DNA of 64,000 nt, taken from Ilex aquifolium (taxonomy: Eukaryota; Streptophyta; Magnoliopsida; Aquifoliales; Aquifoliaceae). The stretch spans positions 37,874,701 through 37,938,700 of the forward strand of contig OX637396.1 of assembly GCA_951799425.1 (NCBI GenBank), read 5' to 3'. The translations under genes were made by a program, and so were the position numbers. The first letter of the stretch is position 1. The number at the start of each line of letters is the position of its first letter. This document shows, in pieces, positions 35,145 through 46,593 of this stretch. The notes under the pieces are model-generated. The model saw nothing but the letters and a program-made list of their open reading frames with translations. It was not told the origin of the DNA and ran no database searches.

Positions 35145-37883
35145 ATGACTTCCTTTTGTCTCTCACTCTTTCTTGTCTTCCTCGCATTCACTGTGCCTGC
35201 TTATTCAGAAGTTGTAAGTCTCTTGGTTTTCTTTGTTTGTTTCTTATGGCTACTAAGATTTATAAGGAGTGTGTTCTTTATGTTGGCTTGTCCGAACCAT
35301 TCGGTTGTTGGTGTGGCTTTTGTTGTGTATGTAGGTAGAGGTTAACTTATTCACTACCTACCCATCAAATAGATTAAGTTATTCACCATTACCCATCAAA
35401 TAGATTAGCCATTCATCAAAGACACCACCAAATTGTCACTCCCCTGTTTCACTAACACAGAATTAAACCCATTGATCTTGGTTTTGACAATTTGTGGTTC
35501 TATTTTTCAATTTCGGTGGTTAAATTGTGTTATTTTAATTTTATGGTAATCGTGGTTCGTGATGGCTGCATAGCAAAAGTAGAATTAGAACTTTGGATGT
35601 ATCTTGAATTTCAAAAGTAATAAAAATTGTTCTTTTTGTTGTTAAGGCTAAAGGTTCGAAATCAAATCGTCATCTAGATTATTACATACATTATTTTTGA
35701 GTAAATTAAAATATAAAATCATTCTCTATGCACCCTTTTGTTGAATTTTATTAGAATTTTCTGTTTTGTTTGTTTGGTAGAGGGGACTTGACAATTTGGG
35801 TGTAATTAAATGGTTGAAGAGAAATATGATGGATTACAGGCACATGTTGGATAGTGATTGGAAGATATTGTGGGGTTTGTTACACTAGGAGTTCTCTGAT
35901 GATGTGTTTGCTAATTTTTTTGTAACATTGATTTGCAGCCACCATTTCCCACTAGGAGTGTCAGCCGCCAACCTGTACAGGTTAGATTGCTATTGAAATG
36001 ACAAGAATGACTAATGTTTCTTTTTGCATTTCGTTTCATATGAAGACTAGTAGAAATATGAAAACTCAAAAACTCTACTTTTTCTAACTATTGTGTTATC
36101 CAAAAAAGGGAGAAGAAAAAGCTTTGAGAGAAAACTTTATTTATTTAAGCAGTTTATTTTATACCAAAAGGTGGCTAATCAATTAACCAAATTTATCTTA
36201 TTTGTTTCCTAAGCATACATAATTTTGTCTTTATTTGTAGCACAATTTTTATGCTAAATGGCATGCCAAGTAAAAAAATTTCCAAGGTTAAATAACTGTT
36301 TTATGTAAATCAATCGTGGATGTTAAAATGGAAATGGAGGATCCCTTACATGTACGTTTAAAGAAAAAAAAAAGCTTCCATGGAAAGCTATTACAATCTG
36401 TAGGAGGTGCTCTGCTTACAACTGTTTTGCTGGAATTATGTACATATCTGAAGTATGTTCTAAGACATTTAGCTAGTGCTGCTATATTATATTTCTCCAT
36501 AGATATTTGCATGCCAATCTTCTTCAGCTTTTCTTGTGTGGTGTAAAGAAGGTATAGAAAAAAATGAGGTTCTTTTAATTCCATGAGACCACCTATCATT
36601 GTTCTTTAGTTATCTTTTATGGTCATCAATCTCCAACCACTTTGTTTTTCATATATGTTGCCTGTTGAAGCAGAATATGTGGTCTTAAAGCGGACGCGTG
36701 TGCCCGATGCCACTAAATCTTGTGGTTGCACTTTAAAGGGTTTATAGTAACTAGCTAGAAGCATAGATTGTATCAAATAACTTGAGAAAGAGTTAGAAAA
36801 TTACGTCAACTCTTGGTTTTGAATTACACTCTGAAAATTTGTTCTTTTATATTCCGGATGCACTGCCTCTGCCTTGGCATTGATAAAGGAAAGCATCAGA
36901 AGAATTGAAATATGTTATTTTTTACACACTCAGTAAACCTTGCAGCATTCAAAATCTGTTCAGGACAACATTTGACATGGATCACCATTTGAAGGTTTAA
37001 TGCACATTTCTAAATGTTTTGTAATCAAAGACAATAGAATTTCGTATGGTAGCTTGAAATACATAATACATGATCAACATTCCACTTTGATATTGAAAAG
37101 CTATTCAGGTTATATTGTGTGTTGTTAATTTACAAGTTTTGAATTCATGAAACTTATGTATTATATATTATCATAATACATAACTATCAAAGTTATATAA
37201 AACTAAATAAAAATGACATAAAATTCTGCGTGGAATTCCAAAGTTAATGGGAAGGAGTTGTTCTCATTGCACTTGGAAGTTCATTTCATGAAGTTCATCT
37301 AATTTTTCCACCTGTGTTAAGTATTCGGTTGGTAATAGGATGAGAATTCGATTTTGGGAGAATACTTGGGGGTGCTATGTCTTTTGCTTATAAGGTTGTC
37401 TAGACCCCAAAATTCATATATTTCAAGTATGATATAATTCAGTGGATTTTCTTGCATACTTCTTATGCTGTGTTCATAGGTTTTTTTAGCCCTTCTTTTT
37501 GTTTGTTGTATCTTTCTTGTATTTACTTTGCTCACAAGGTTTCCCAGTTCTCTTATGTACTTTCTTATGATGTTTTATGATTAATAGAATTTTCGTGTTT
37601 CTTATCAAAAAAAAGTAGTAGCTGTACTCTCATAATTCTACTTCTACCAAACGAATATTAACAAATTTTATTTTGCTGATTTTCTTGTTTCCTCCTTAAC
37701 AATGAGAAAAAGTGGTGTGTTATGTTGTGTTTGCTAAGTAATTTGTGATATTGTTTGCAGGACCCTTTTCACCGCCCAGCTCCATGGGCAGTGGAGTATG
37801 CAGCGCGTCCACCGCCACCATCGCAGGCAGCTCTGCCTGCACATGTTAGCTCTGTTATTGAGTTTATAAGAAAGATAGTGTAA
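35145..37883 (+). CDS. unrecognised small proline-rich secreted peptide gene (intact copy 2)
   Basis: Three exons, 35145-35213, 35939-35980 and 37761-37883, all join in phase 0 and encode 77 residues. Donors are GTAAGT and GTTAGA; both acceptors are TTTGCAG. Exon 1 (23 codons) is a typical signal peptide, MTSFCLSLFLVFLAFTVPAYS. Exon 2 adds PPFPTRSVSRQPVQ. Exon 3 gives DPFHRPAPWAVEYAARPPPP, then SQAALPAHVSSVIEFIRKIV and TAA. The predicted mature product is a basic, Pro-rich peptide of about 55 residues without cysteines. I recognise no family. Support comes from intact exon borders and from four further copies nearby sharing the same exon layout. It is the only copy with all exons open. A small apoplastic peptide or signal is possible but not shown. 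The gene could also be a non-coding transcript whose frame is fortuitous. Confidence 0.6.
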
Positions 37884-38345
37884 TAATTCTTTTGCTTATC
37901 ATTTCATATGTAGATTGAAAAAATATGAAAATTCATGTATTATCATAATTATGATTTTCAAAATTTTATAGAGCTAAATAAAAATGACATTAAACTTGGG
38001 TGAAAGTTTCAATTTTTGAGACATCACCCTGGGGGTCATGGTCCGACATAACCTTTGCAATTTGCAAAAAATTTGCAAAATCCAAACAAACTTTTGAAAA
38101 ATCACCAAGCAATTCCTCCGCAAAATTGAAGATTGACATTGATACAAATTTCTATCTTTGAGGGTGCAAATTGAGATTTTTGATTTTTGGGGATGCACAT
38201 TGATACAAATTTCTATCTTTGAGGATGCAAATTAAGATTTTTGATCTTTGAGGGTGCAAATTGAGATTCAAACTATCTTTTGAGGTGTAATTTGTAATTA
38301 ACCCTTTTTTTTTTTTTTTTTTTTACCATATTTAGATATTACGTG
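37884..38345. repeat. 3' flank of copy 2, short TTTGCAAAA and GGGTGCAAATTGAG repeats
   Basis: It aligns with 28375-28850, but the TTTTGCAAAA cluster is reduced by deletion. Repeats of GATACAAATTTCTATCTTTG follow, then a T-run, and at about 38358 the sequence joins directly to the promoter of copy 3. Confidence 0.75.
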
Positions 38346-38519
38346 ACAAATTTATGTGTGTGGGTTTGAAGATTGACATTGCAATTGAAAGATCACACAG
38401 AAGTAAACCCCAAACAATTCTACCTTCTCCTTCTATATATGTGTTTCTATCCACCCAAAAATTACACTACACCAACCTTTCTATTTTCCTTCTCCCTCTC
38501 TCTTTGACACACATCTGCT

Positions 38520-39715
38520 ATGGCTTCCTTTTGTCTCTCACTCTTTCTTGTCTTCCTCGCATTCACTGTGCCTGCTTATTCAGAAGTTGTAAGTCTCTTG
38601 GTTTTCTTTGCTTGTTTTTTATGGCTACTAAGATTTATAAGGAGTGTGTTCTTGATGTTGGCTTGTCCTAACCATTCGGTTGTTGGTGTGGCTTCTGTTG
38701 TGTATGTAGGTAGAGGTTAACCTATTCACTCACTACCCATCAAATAGATTAAGTTATTCACCACTACCCATCAAACAGATTAGCCATTCATCAAAGACAC
38801 CACCAAATTGTCACTCCCTTGTTTCACTAACACAGAATTAGACCCATTGCTCTTGGTTTTGACAATTTGTGGTTCTATTTTCAATTTCGGTGGTTAAATT
38901 GTGTTATTTTGATTTTATGGTAACAGTGGTTCGTGATGGCTGCACAACAAAAGTAGAATTAGAACTTTGGACATATCTTGAATTGAAAAGTAATAAAAAT
39001 TGATCTTTCTATTGTTAAGGCTAAAGGTTTGAAATCAAATCGTCATCGAGATTCTTACAGACATTATTTTTGAGTAAATTAAAATACAAAATCATTCTCT
39101 ATCCTCCCTTTTGTTGAATTTTGTTAGAATTTTCTGTTTTGTTTGTTTGGTAGAGGGGACTTGACAATTTGGGTGTAATTGAATGGTTGAAGAGAAATAT
39201 GATTGATTATAGACACTTATTGGACATTAATCGGAAGATAGTGTGGTGTTCTTTGTTCTTTGTGTTAAGATTTTTGGGGCTATATTTAATATTGTCTTCT
39301 CGATTCTTAAACATATGATAATTGGTAATTTTGCTTAACTTGTGTGGTGCTTGACAACCTTTGACATGGATCACCATTTGAAAGTTTACTGCTCATTTCT
39401 AAATGTTTAGTAGTCAAATATGTTAGAATTTTGTATGAAAACTTGAAATACATAATACATGATTAACTTTCCACTTTGATATTCAAAAGCTTTTTAGGTT
39501 ATATTGTGTGTTGTGAATTTTCAAGTTTTGAATTCGTGAAAATTCATCCAAATTATGTATTATGTATTATGATAATACAAAACTATCAAAATTTTATAAA
39601 GCTAAACAAAAATGACATAAAATTCTGCGTGGGATTACAAAGTTAGTGGGAAGGAGGTGTTCTCATTGCACTTGGAAATGAAGTTTACCTAATTTTTCTA
39701 CCTATGTTAGTTTTA
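38520..39715 (+). pseudogene. peptide gene copy 3, lacks exons 2 and 3
   Basis: Exon 1 (38520-38588) is intact, encodes MASFCLSLFLVFLAFTVPAYSEV minus any SSR expansion, and ends at GTAAGT. A TATATAT is at 38434. Intron 1 follows copy 2 as far as about 39250. The sequence then resumes at the equivalent of intron 2 (about 39350), so exon 2 was deleted. Homology ends near 39715 before exon 3. Confidence 0.7.
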
Positions 39716-39933
39716 TTTTCATAATTTCAAAAATTATGAATTAATTAATATAAAATAGGTTTATAGAGTCATCATATTTATACATTTGGTCTAATTTGGT
39801 CTAATGTCTCATAATTCATTCATTTATAATCTAAAAGCCACAATTCATCCCAACCAAAAACAAATCCCACCCAACACTTAAACCACCTGTATGTCCCCCA
39901 ACCCACTGTCAGACCCCACCTGCTCCCTCTCTC

Positions 39934-39996
<63 letters not shown>

Positions 39997-40139
39997 GCGA
40001 CTCTTCTCTGAGTTCTCTCTGTCACCACTCCCTGCAACATCTCTCTCTATACTCCCTGCGACACAGTGAACCCTGCCTTGGCTCACTGGCTCTTCTCTCT
40101 CTCTCTCTACCTGTACATTCTAAAAAGATTTTCTAATAT
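39716..40139. other. non-coding DNA with a long TC microsatellite
   Basis: It separates copy 3 from the next upstream block. No gene was seen; the Ser/Leu or Arg/Glu frames over the repeat are artefacts. Confidence 0.6.
39937..39994. repeat. (TC)29 microsatellite
   Basis: Fifty-eight bases of uninterrupted TC. Confidence 0.97.
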
Positions 40140-40944
40140 TTAATTTGCACCTTTAATTAATGTCATTGAATGGTAGCCAAGTGGCCCGAAAGGTTAACTG
40201 CCATTAGGTGATTCCGTCTATTCAAGGATTATGGTGAGGGTCACAAAATAAAAATAAAATAAAATAAGTGAAAAATATAACAACAGTTAGCAATTGGATA
40301 TAATGTTTTAATTATAATTACTAACTTAATTCATTATAATCATTGAATTGACGGTGTATCCCATCAAACTTTTAAATTTGGTGTTATTTCAACGGTTATA
40401 ATTAAGTTACATTGGATTGGATTAACCGTAGATCCCAATAATATTACTCTTACAATAATTATAATTACAGTGTGATATTTTAATTTTTAAAAGTACAAAA
40501 TAAAAATTTAAATTTCTGGGGCCAAAGAGTCATTTGCCATTTTAAGAAAAGAGTGTATTGTGGTTGAAAATTTATAGGTCAAAATGGCAGAAATGACCTC
40601 ACTATTTCACCCAATTTATCATTCCAACCTGCCACCGCCTCTTCTTCTCCACTAAAACCACTAACCACCCTTCACCTTCTCTATTACTCCCCAATTAATT
40701 CACTCCACCACAGAACTTTATCCCATCATTACCAATCTTCAACCATCCCAAAACCCAATTACGTCTCTTAATACTTCATTTACAAATACACTCATTCACA
40801 GAGACCCCAAAACATAGACACAACGTGTTCTTGTGTGTGGATATATATATGGCATTATTGAGCTCAGATTTCCCAACCAAGTTTAGCAATTTTTTTCTGA
40901 AATTGTTGAAAAACAGAGCCAAACCAACCCAAACTGAGCTAGCA
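40140..40944 (+). repeat. upstream block of the peptide-gene unit, copy 4
   Basis: It aligns with 22460-23290 and 34340-34870, including GGCCCGAAAGGTTAACTGCC and a TATA-like GGATATATATATGGC near 40838. The sequence just before the CCCTTAAA site differs and leads straight into the copy 4 proximal promoter. Confidence 0.75.
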
Positions 40945-41089
40945 ATGATGGAGACATATAGAGGCAGTGTGCCATTTCAATGCTTCTGTGTGTGCAGTCG
41001 AAGGATCACGCAGAAGTAACCCAAACAATTCTACCATCTCCTATAAATGTGTTTCTATCCACCTTACACTACACCAGCCTTCATCTGCT

Positions 41090-41335
41090 ATGGCTTCCCT
41101 CTCTCTCTCTCTCTTTCTTGTCTTCCTCACATTGCCTGCTGATTGTAACATTGTTTTGCAGCCACCATTGCCAGGATCTCCGGTATTAGCAGCTCCGCCT
41201 GTACAGGTTAGATTGCCATTTCTTCTCCCTTTTTTGAATAACGCAATAGTTAAGAAACTTGTTTGCTTAGTATTTTTGTTCTCAAATTTTTGGAAAAAAA
41301 TGAGATTTGGAACACAAAAACAGAAAACAAGTTAA
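41090..41335 (+). pseudogene. peptide gene copy 4, exons 1 and 2 fused, exon 3 absent
   Basis: From the ATG at 41090 the frame reads MASLSLSLFLVFLTLPADCN, then IVLQ, then the exon 2 equivalent PPLPGSPVLAAPPVQ, ending at CAG/GTTAGA (41206). The codons for CNIVLQ are the last bases of the former intron 1 (TGTAACATTGTTTTGCAG). The intron was therefore deleted except for its 3' end, leaving the frame open. Without splicing the frame continues to a stop at 41335. No matching exon 3 follows before copy 5. TATAAAT at 41042 is a likely TATA box. It may be a pseudogene or a rearranged gene splicing into a distant exon. Confidence 0.5.
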
Positions 41336-42396
41336 ACAAGCTTCGAGTTCCCTTAGCAGCACACAACTTCTCTGTTTTTTTTCCATCCTCTCTCTCCACT
41401 TTGCCCAGCGTCTTCTTCTCCCGTGTCTTCACTGTGCTTCAGATCTGCCTATCTCTCCCCTCTCTCCCTCTCTCCCTCTCTCCCCCTCTCCCTCCCTCTC
41501 TCTCCCCTCTTTCCCCCTCTCTCTCTTTCGCAACAACGACAGATCTGTGTGGGTTTGTGTATGTGTGTGTATGCCCGTGTGTGTGTATGTATTCCTCTGT
41601 GTGTGGTTGTTTTATGTGAGAAGATAATGTGGTGAGAGTGAAAGAAAAACAGCACAATGTGCTGTTAGGCGAAACGTCGCCGTTTTACTAAGTTTTGAAC
41701 AGTAAAACTTATTTTCTCAAAAAGAAATCTTTTCTCTGTGCTACTATATCCCTGCCAAGTCCTTTCTCTTACTCCTCACACAAACTCTGCTTTCTCTTTT
41801 TCTATTTCTCTCTCTTCTCCTCTGCGAACTTCCTCTTTTTGTGAGTTCAGGCAAGCACGATGATTAGTAATTCTAGTTGATGGGGTACTTCGGTGTTGGC
41901 ACCCATGATTGTGATTTTACCCATGAATGGATAGTAAGACTAGTAGTAAAGTTTATAGAGGCGATTTTATAGAAAGAAAATTGTAGTAAAATCCGAGAGA
42001 GGGAGAGAGAGAGATAATTCTGGGTCTTGAATGTGCAGAGAGACTGTGCAAGGGAGTGCAGAAATGGAGCTTGGCGGGAGAGCTTGGATCCAAACTTGAA
42101 TAATTATGGGTCTTTGATTGATATCAAACATACAAACAAATTTGCTGATTACTCCAGTTAATTAACCAATACTGAATCAAAGAGTGATTTTTTCATTGAC
42201 TACCAAACTAGATGCAATCATATCATGTAATTGGATCCAATATGACCCATTACGGAAATCCAATTTTTTTTTAATGTTTTGCCCTTTTCCCAATTGCTTC
42301 AACACCATACCAGCAAAAAAAAAATTTTTGGCATTAAGCAGAGCCAAACCAACCCCAGCTAGAATTTTTTTCCTTCCCCCTCTCTCTTTGACAACT
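41336..42396. other. non-coding DNA, CT-rich at 41395-41525
   Basis: A pyrimidine-rich tract and several (GT)n words occur. No gene was recognised, and overlapping frames on both strands across the CT tract are low-complexity. Confidence 0.6.
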
Positions 42397-42886
42397 ATGG
42401 CTTCCTTCTCTCTCTCTTTCTTGTATTCCTCACATTGCCTGCTGATTCAGAAGCTGTAAATCTTGGTTTTGTTTCTAATGGCTACTAAGATTTATAAGGC
42501 ATTTAAATTTTGGGAAACCTCTTTGTTTACCGTTTTTTGTTCTCCAATTTTTTAGCGTTTTTTGTTCTCCAATTTTTTTAGCGTCTTTGTTCTCATAATT
42601 CTAAAAACAATGAAAGTTGTTTGCTTTGATTTTTTGTTCATCAATTTTCAGAAAAAAGGGAGAAGTAAAGCACAAAAATTGAAAACAAGCCCAGCTTGTA
42701 CTTTATCATGATTTTATTAACAAATTTTATTTTGCTGATTTTTTTGTTTCCTCCTTAACAATCGGAACAAAGTGGTGTGTTATGTTGTGTTTGCTAAGTA
42801 ATTTGTGATATTGTCTGCAGGGCCCTTTTCACCGCCCAGCTCCATGGGCAGTGGAGTATGTAGGGCCTCCATCGCCACCATCGTAG
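42397..42886 (+). pseudogene. peptide gene copy 5, frameshift, missing exon 2 and a stop in exon 3
   Basis: Exon 1 begins at 42397, but its CT repeat is 2 nt out of register, giving a frameshift and a TAA at 42457-42459. Intron 1 is shortened and exon 2 is absent. Exon 3 (from 42821 after CTGCAG) encodes GPFHRPAPWAVEYVGPPSPPS and then has TAG at 42884 in place of the CAG found in other copies. This exon and its 3' flank are the immediate left neighbour, and apparent progenitor type, of the array monomers. Confidence 0.7.
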
Positions 42887-43200
42887 GCAGCTCCACCAGC
42901 ACAGATTAGCTATGTTATTGAGTTTATAAGGAAGGTAGTGTGATGATTCTTTTAATTATCATTTCATATGCAGACTGCAAAAATATGAAAATTCATGTAT
43001 TATTATAATTATGATTTTCAAAATTTTATAGAGTTAAATAAAAATGACATGAAACTTGGGTGAAAGTTTCAATTTTTGAGACATCACTCTGGGGGTCATG
43101 GTCCGACATAATCTTTGCAATTTTGCAAAAATTTTGCAAAATCACCAAACAATTTTGCAAAAGTTTTGCAAAATCCAAACAAACTTTTGCAAAATCACCG

Positions 43201-44069
43201 CCGAGGTCTATGGGTAGTGGAGAATGTACCTCCACTGCCACAGTTCCCCGTGCCTCCATCGCCACCGCCACCATCGCAGACAGCTCCCACCATTGCAGGC
43301 AGCAATACCAACTGCGATACTTATTGCACGTCACATGTGGTTTGGATGATTCTATGCGTATGTGGTGCAGTGGCAGTCCCAAGCATAGCCTGCTATATAC
43401 GCTCAGGTTGTCACCACTGTGCGAGGAGTGGTCAGCTTGACCCGGAGCAGGAGCAGGAGCATGAGAGAGTGACACTGACTCCACACAGGCCGGAGCGTCC
43501 ACACAGGTGGGAGCCTCCACGCTGGCCGGGGCGTCCACACAGGCCGGAGCCAGAGTGGCTTGAGATGGATGAGAGATGCATAACGGCTTGAGATGGAGAT
43601 GCCGGACTGAGCTAGATCCAGATTACGAAGTGGATGGTGAGGACCTCTTAATCCTGTTTAATGAGGAGAAGAGAAAAAGATGAATATGAAAATCATATAA
43701 GAAATCATTTATTCAATATGAGTTTAATGAATATGCAGCTCCACCTGCACAGATTAGCTCTGTTATTGAGTTTATAAGGAAGGCAGTGTCATGATTCTTT
43801 TACTTATCATTTCATATGTAGACTGAAAAAATATGAAAATTCATGTATTATTATAATTATGATTTTCAAAATTTTATAGAATTAAATAAAAATGACATGA
43901 AACTTGGGTGAAAGTTTCAATTTTTGAGACATCACTCTGGGGGTCATGGCCCGACATAATCTTTGCAATTTTGCAAAAATTTTGCAAAATCACCAAGCAA
44001 TTTTGCAAAAGTTTTGCAAAATGCAAACAAACTTTTGCAAAATCCAAACAAACTTTTGCAAAATCACCG
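43201..44069 (+). repeat. monomer 1
   Basis: 869 bp. Insert at 43304-43734 between GCAGC repeats. Exon-derived frame open to TGA at 43589. Confidence 0.9.
43304..43734 (+). other. 431-bp GC-rich insert (first example) with an open frame
   Basis: It is bounded by GCAGC (43299-43303 and 43735-43739) at the point where exon 3 of the parental gene reads GCAGCTCC. In frame with exon 3 it encodes a hydrophobic, Cys-containing segment (VVWMILGVCGAVAVPSIACY, then a C-x-x-C motif), a Glu-Gln tract, and four 18-bp repeats encoding PHRPER-type hexapeptides, ending CITA and stop. A second frame after it reads NGLRWRCWTELDPDYEVDGE. No family is recognised. It could be a captured gene fragment, or an ancestral part of the exon lost from copies 1 and 2. 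Confidence 0.7.
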
Positions 44070-44885
44070 CCGAGGTCTATGGGTAGTGGAGAATGTACCT
44101 CCACTGCCACAGTTCCCGGTGCCTCCATCGCCACCGCCACCATCGCAGACAGCTCCCACCATCGCAGGCAGCAATAGCAACTGCGATACTTATTGCACGT
44201 CACATGTGGTTTGGATGATTCTAGGCGTATGTGGTGCAGTGGCAGTCCCAAGCATAGCCTGCTATATACGCTCAGGTTGTCACGACTGTGCGAGAAGTGG
44301 TCAGCCTGACCCGGAGCAGGAGCAGGAGCATGAGAGAGTGACACTGACTCCACACAGGCCGGAGCGTCCACACAGGTGGGAGCCTCCACGCTGGCCGGGG
44401 GGTCCACACAGGCCGGAGCCAGAGTGGCTTGAGATGGATGAGAGATGCATAACGGCTTGAGATGGAGATGCTGGACTGAGCTAGATCCTGATTACGAAGT
44501 GGATGGTGAGGACCTCTCAATCCTGTTTAATGAGGAGAAGAGAAAAGGATGAATATGAAAAGCATATAGGAAATCATTTATTGAATATGAGTTTAATGAA
44601 TATGCAGCTCCACCTGCACAGATTAGCTCTATTATTGAGTTTATAAGGAAGGCAGTGTGATGATTCTTTTACTTATCATTTCATATGTAGACTGAAAAAA
44701 TATGAAAATTCATGTATTATTATAATTATGATTTTCAAAATTTTATAGAGTTAAATAAAAATGACATGAAACTTGGGTGAAAGTTTCAATTTTTGAGACA
44801 TCACTCTGGGGGTCATGGTCCGACATAATCTTTGCAATTTTGCAAAAATTTTGCAAAATCCAAACAAACTTTTGCAAAATCACCG
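44070..44885 (+). repeat. monomer 2
   Basis: 816 bp. Frame open to 44460. Its right part matches monomer 7 at 4226-bp offset (shared GGCCGGGGGGTCC variant). Confidence 0.9.
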
Positions 44886-45727
44886 CCGAGGTCTGTGGGT
44901 AGTGGAGAATGTACCTCCACTGCCACAGTTCCTCGTGCCTCCATCGCCACCGCCACCATCGCAGACAGCTCCCACCATCGCAGGCAGCAATACCAACTGC
45001 GATACTTATTGCACGTCACATGTGGTTTGGATGATTCTAAGCGTATGTGGTGCAGTGGCAGTCCCAAGCATAGCCTGCTATATACGCTCAGGTTGTCACC
45101 ACTGTGCGAGGAGTGGTCAGCCTGACCCGGAGCAGGAGCATGAGAGAGTGACACTGACTCCACACAGGCCGGAGCGTCCACACAGGTGTGAGCCTCCACG
45201 CTGGCCGGGGCGTCCACACAGGCCGGAGCCAGAGTGGCTTGAGAGGGATGAGAGATGCATAACGGCTTGAGATGGAGATGCTGGACTGAGCTAGATCCTG
45301 ATTACGAAGTGGATGGTGAGGACCTCTTAATCCTGTTTAATGAGAAGAAGAGAAAAGGATGAATATGAAAAGCATATAGGAAATCATTTATTCAATATGA
45401 GTTTAATGAATATGCAGCTCCACCTGCACAGATTAGCTCTGTTATTGAGTTTATAAGGAAGACAGTGTAATGATTCTTTTACTTATCATTTCATATGTAG
45501 ACTGAAAAAATAAGAAAATTCATGTATTATTATAATTATGATTTTCAAAATTTTATAGAGTTAAATAAAAATGACATGAAACTTGGGTGAAAGTTTCAAT
45601 TTTTGAGACATCACTCTGGGGGTCATGGTCCGACATAATCCTTGCAATTTTGCAAAAATTTTGCAAAATTACCAAGCAATTTTGCAAAAGTTTTGCAAAA
45701 TCCAAACAAACTTTTGCAAAATCACCG
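44886..45727 (+). repeat. monomer 3
   Basis: 842 bp. Twin of monomer 8. Frame open to 45270. Only one GAGCAG before GAGCAT. Confidence 0.9.
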
Positions 45728-46593
45728 CCGAGGTCTATGGATAGTAGAGAATGTACCTTCACTGCACAAGTTCCCCGTGCCTCCATCGCCACCGCCACCG
45801 CCACCATCGCAGACAGCTCGCACCATCGCAGGCAGCAATACCAACTGCGATACTTATTGCACGTCACATGTGGTTTGGATGATTCTAGGCGTATGTGGTG
45901 CAGTGGCAGTCCCAAGCATAGCCTGCTATATACGCTCAGGTTGTCACCACTGTGCGAGGAGTGGACAGCCTGACCCGGAGCAGGAGCAGGAGCAGGAGCA
46001 GGAGCATGAGAGAGTGACACTGACTCCACACAGGCCGGAGCGTCCACACAGGTGGGAGCCTCCACGCTGGCCGGGGCGTCCACACAGGCCGGAGCCAGAG
46101 TGGCTTGAGATGGATGAGAGATGCATAACGGCTTGAGATGGAGATGCTGGACTGAGCTAGATCCTGATTACGAAGTGGATGGTGAGGACCTCTCAATCCT
46201 GTTTAATGAGGAGAAGAGAAAAGGATGAATATGAAAAGCATATAGGAAATCATTTATTCAATATGAGTTTAATGAATATGCAGCTCCACCTGCACAGATT
46301 AGCTCTTTTATTGAGTTTATAAGGAAGGCAGTGTGATGATTCTTTTACTTATCATTTCATATGTAGACTGAAAAAATATGAAAATTCATGTTTTATTATA
46401 ATTATGATTTTCAAAATTTTATAGAGTTAAATAAAAATGACATGAAACTTGGGTGAAAGTTTCAATTTTTGAGACGTCACTCTGGGGGTCATGGTCCGAC
46501 ATAATCTTTGCAATTTTGCAAAAGTTTTGCAAAATCACCAAACAATTTTGCAAAAGTTTTGCAAAATCCAAACAAACTTTTGCAAAATCACCG
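45728..46593 (+). repeat. monomer 4
   Basis: 866 bp. Twin of monomer 9. Carries extra CCGCCA and GAGCAG hexamers, all frame-neutral. Frame open to 46136. Confidence 0.9.

Noticed and set aside
39820-40136. Arg-Glu and Leu-Ser repeat frames
   Set aside because: They are translations of the (TC)29 microsatellite.
41250-41657. Several overlapping frames on both strands near the CT tract
   Set aside because: Low-complexity sequence with no motif, no conserved counterpart in the other gene copies and no splice signals.
43100-43200. CRISPR-like spacing of TTTTGCAAAA words
   Set aside because: The spacers are themselves repeats, the context is a plant nuclear genome, and there are no cas genes.
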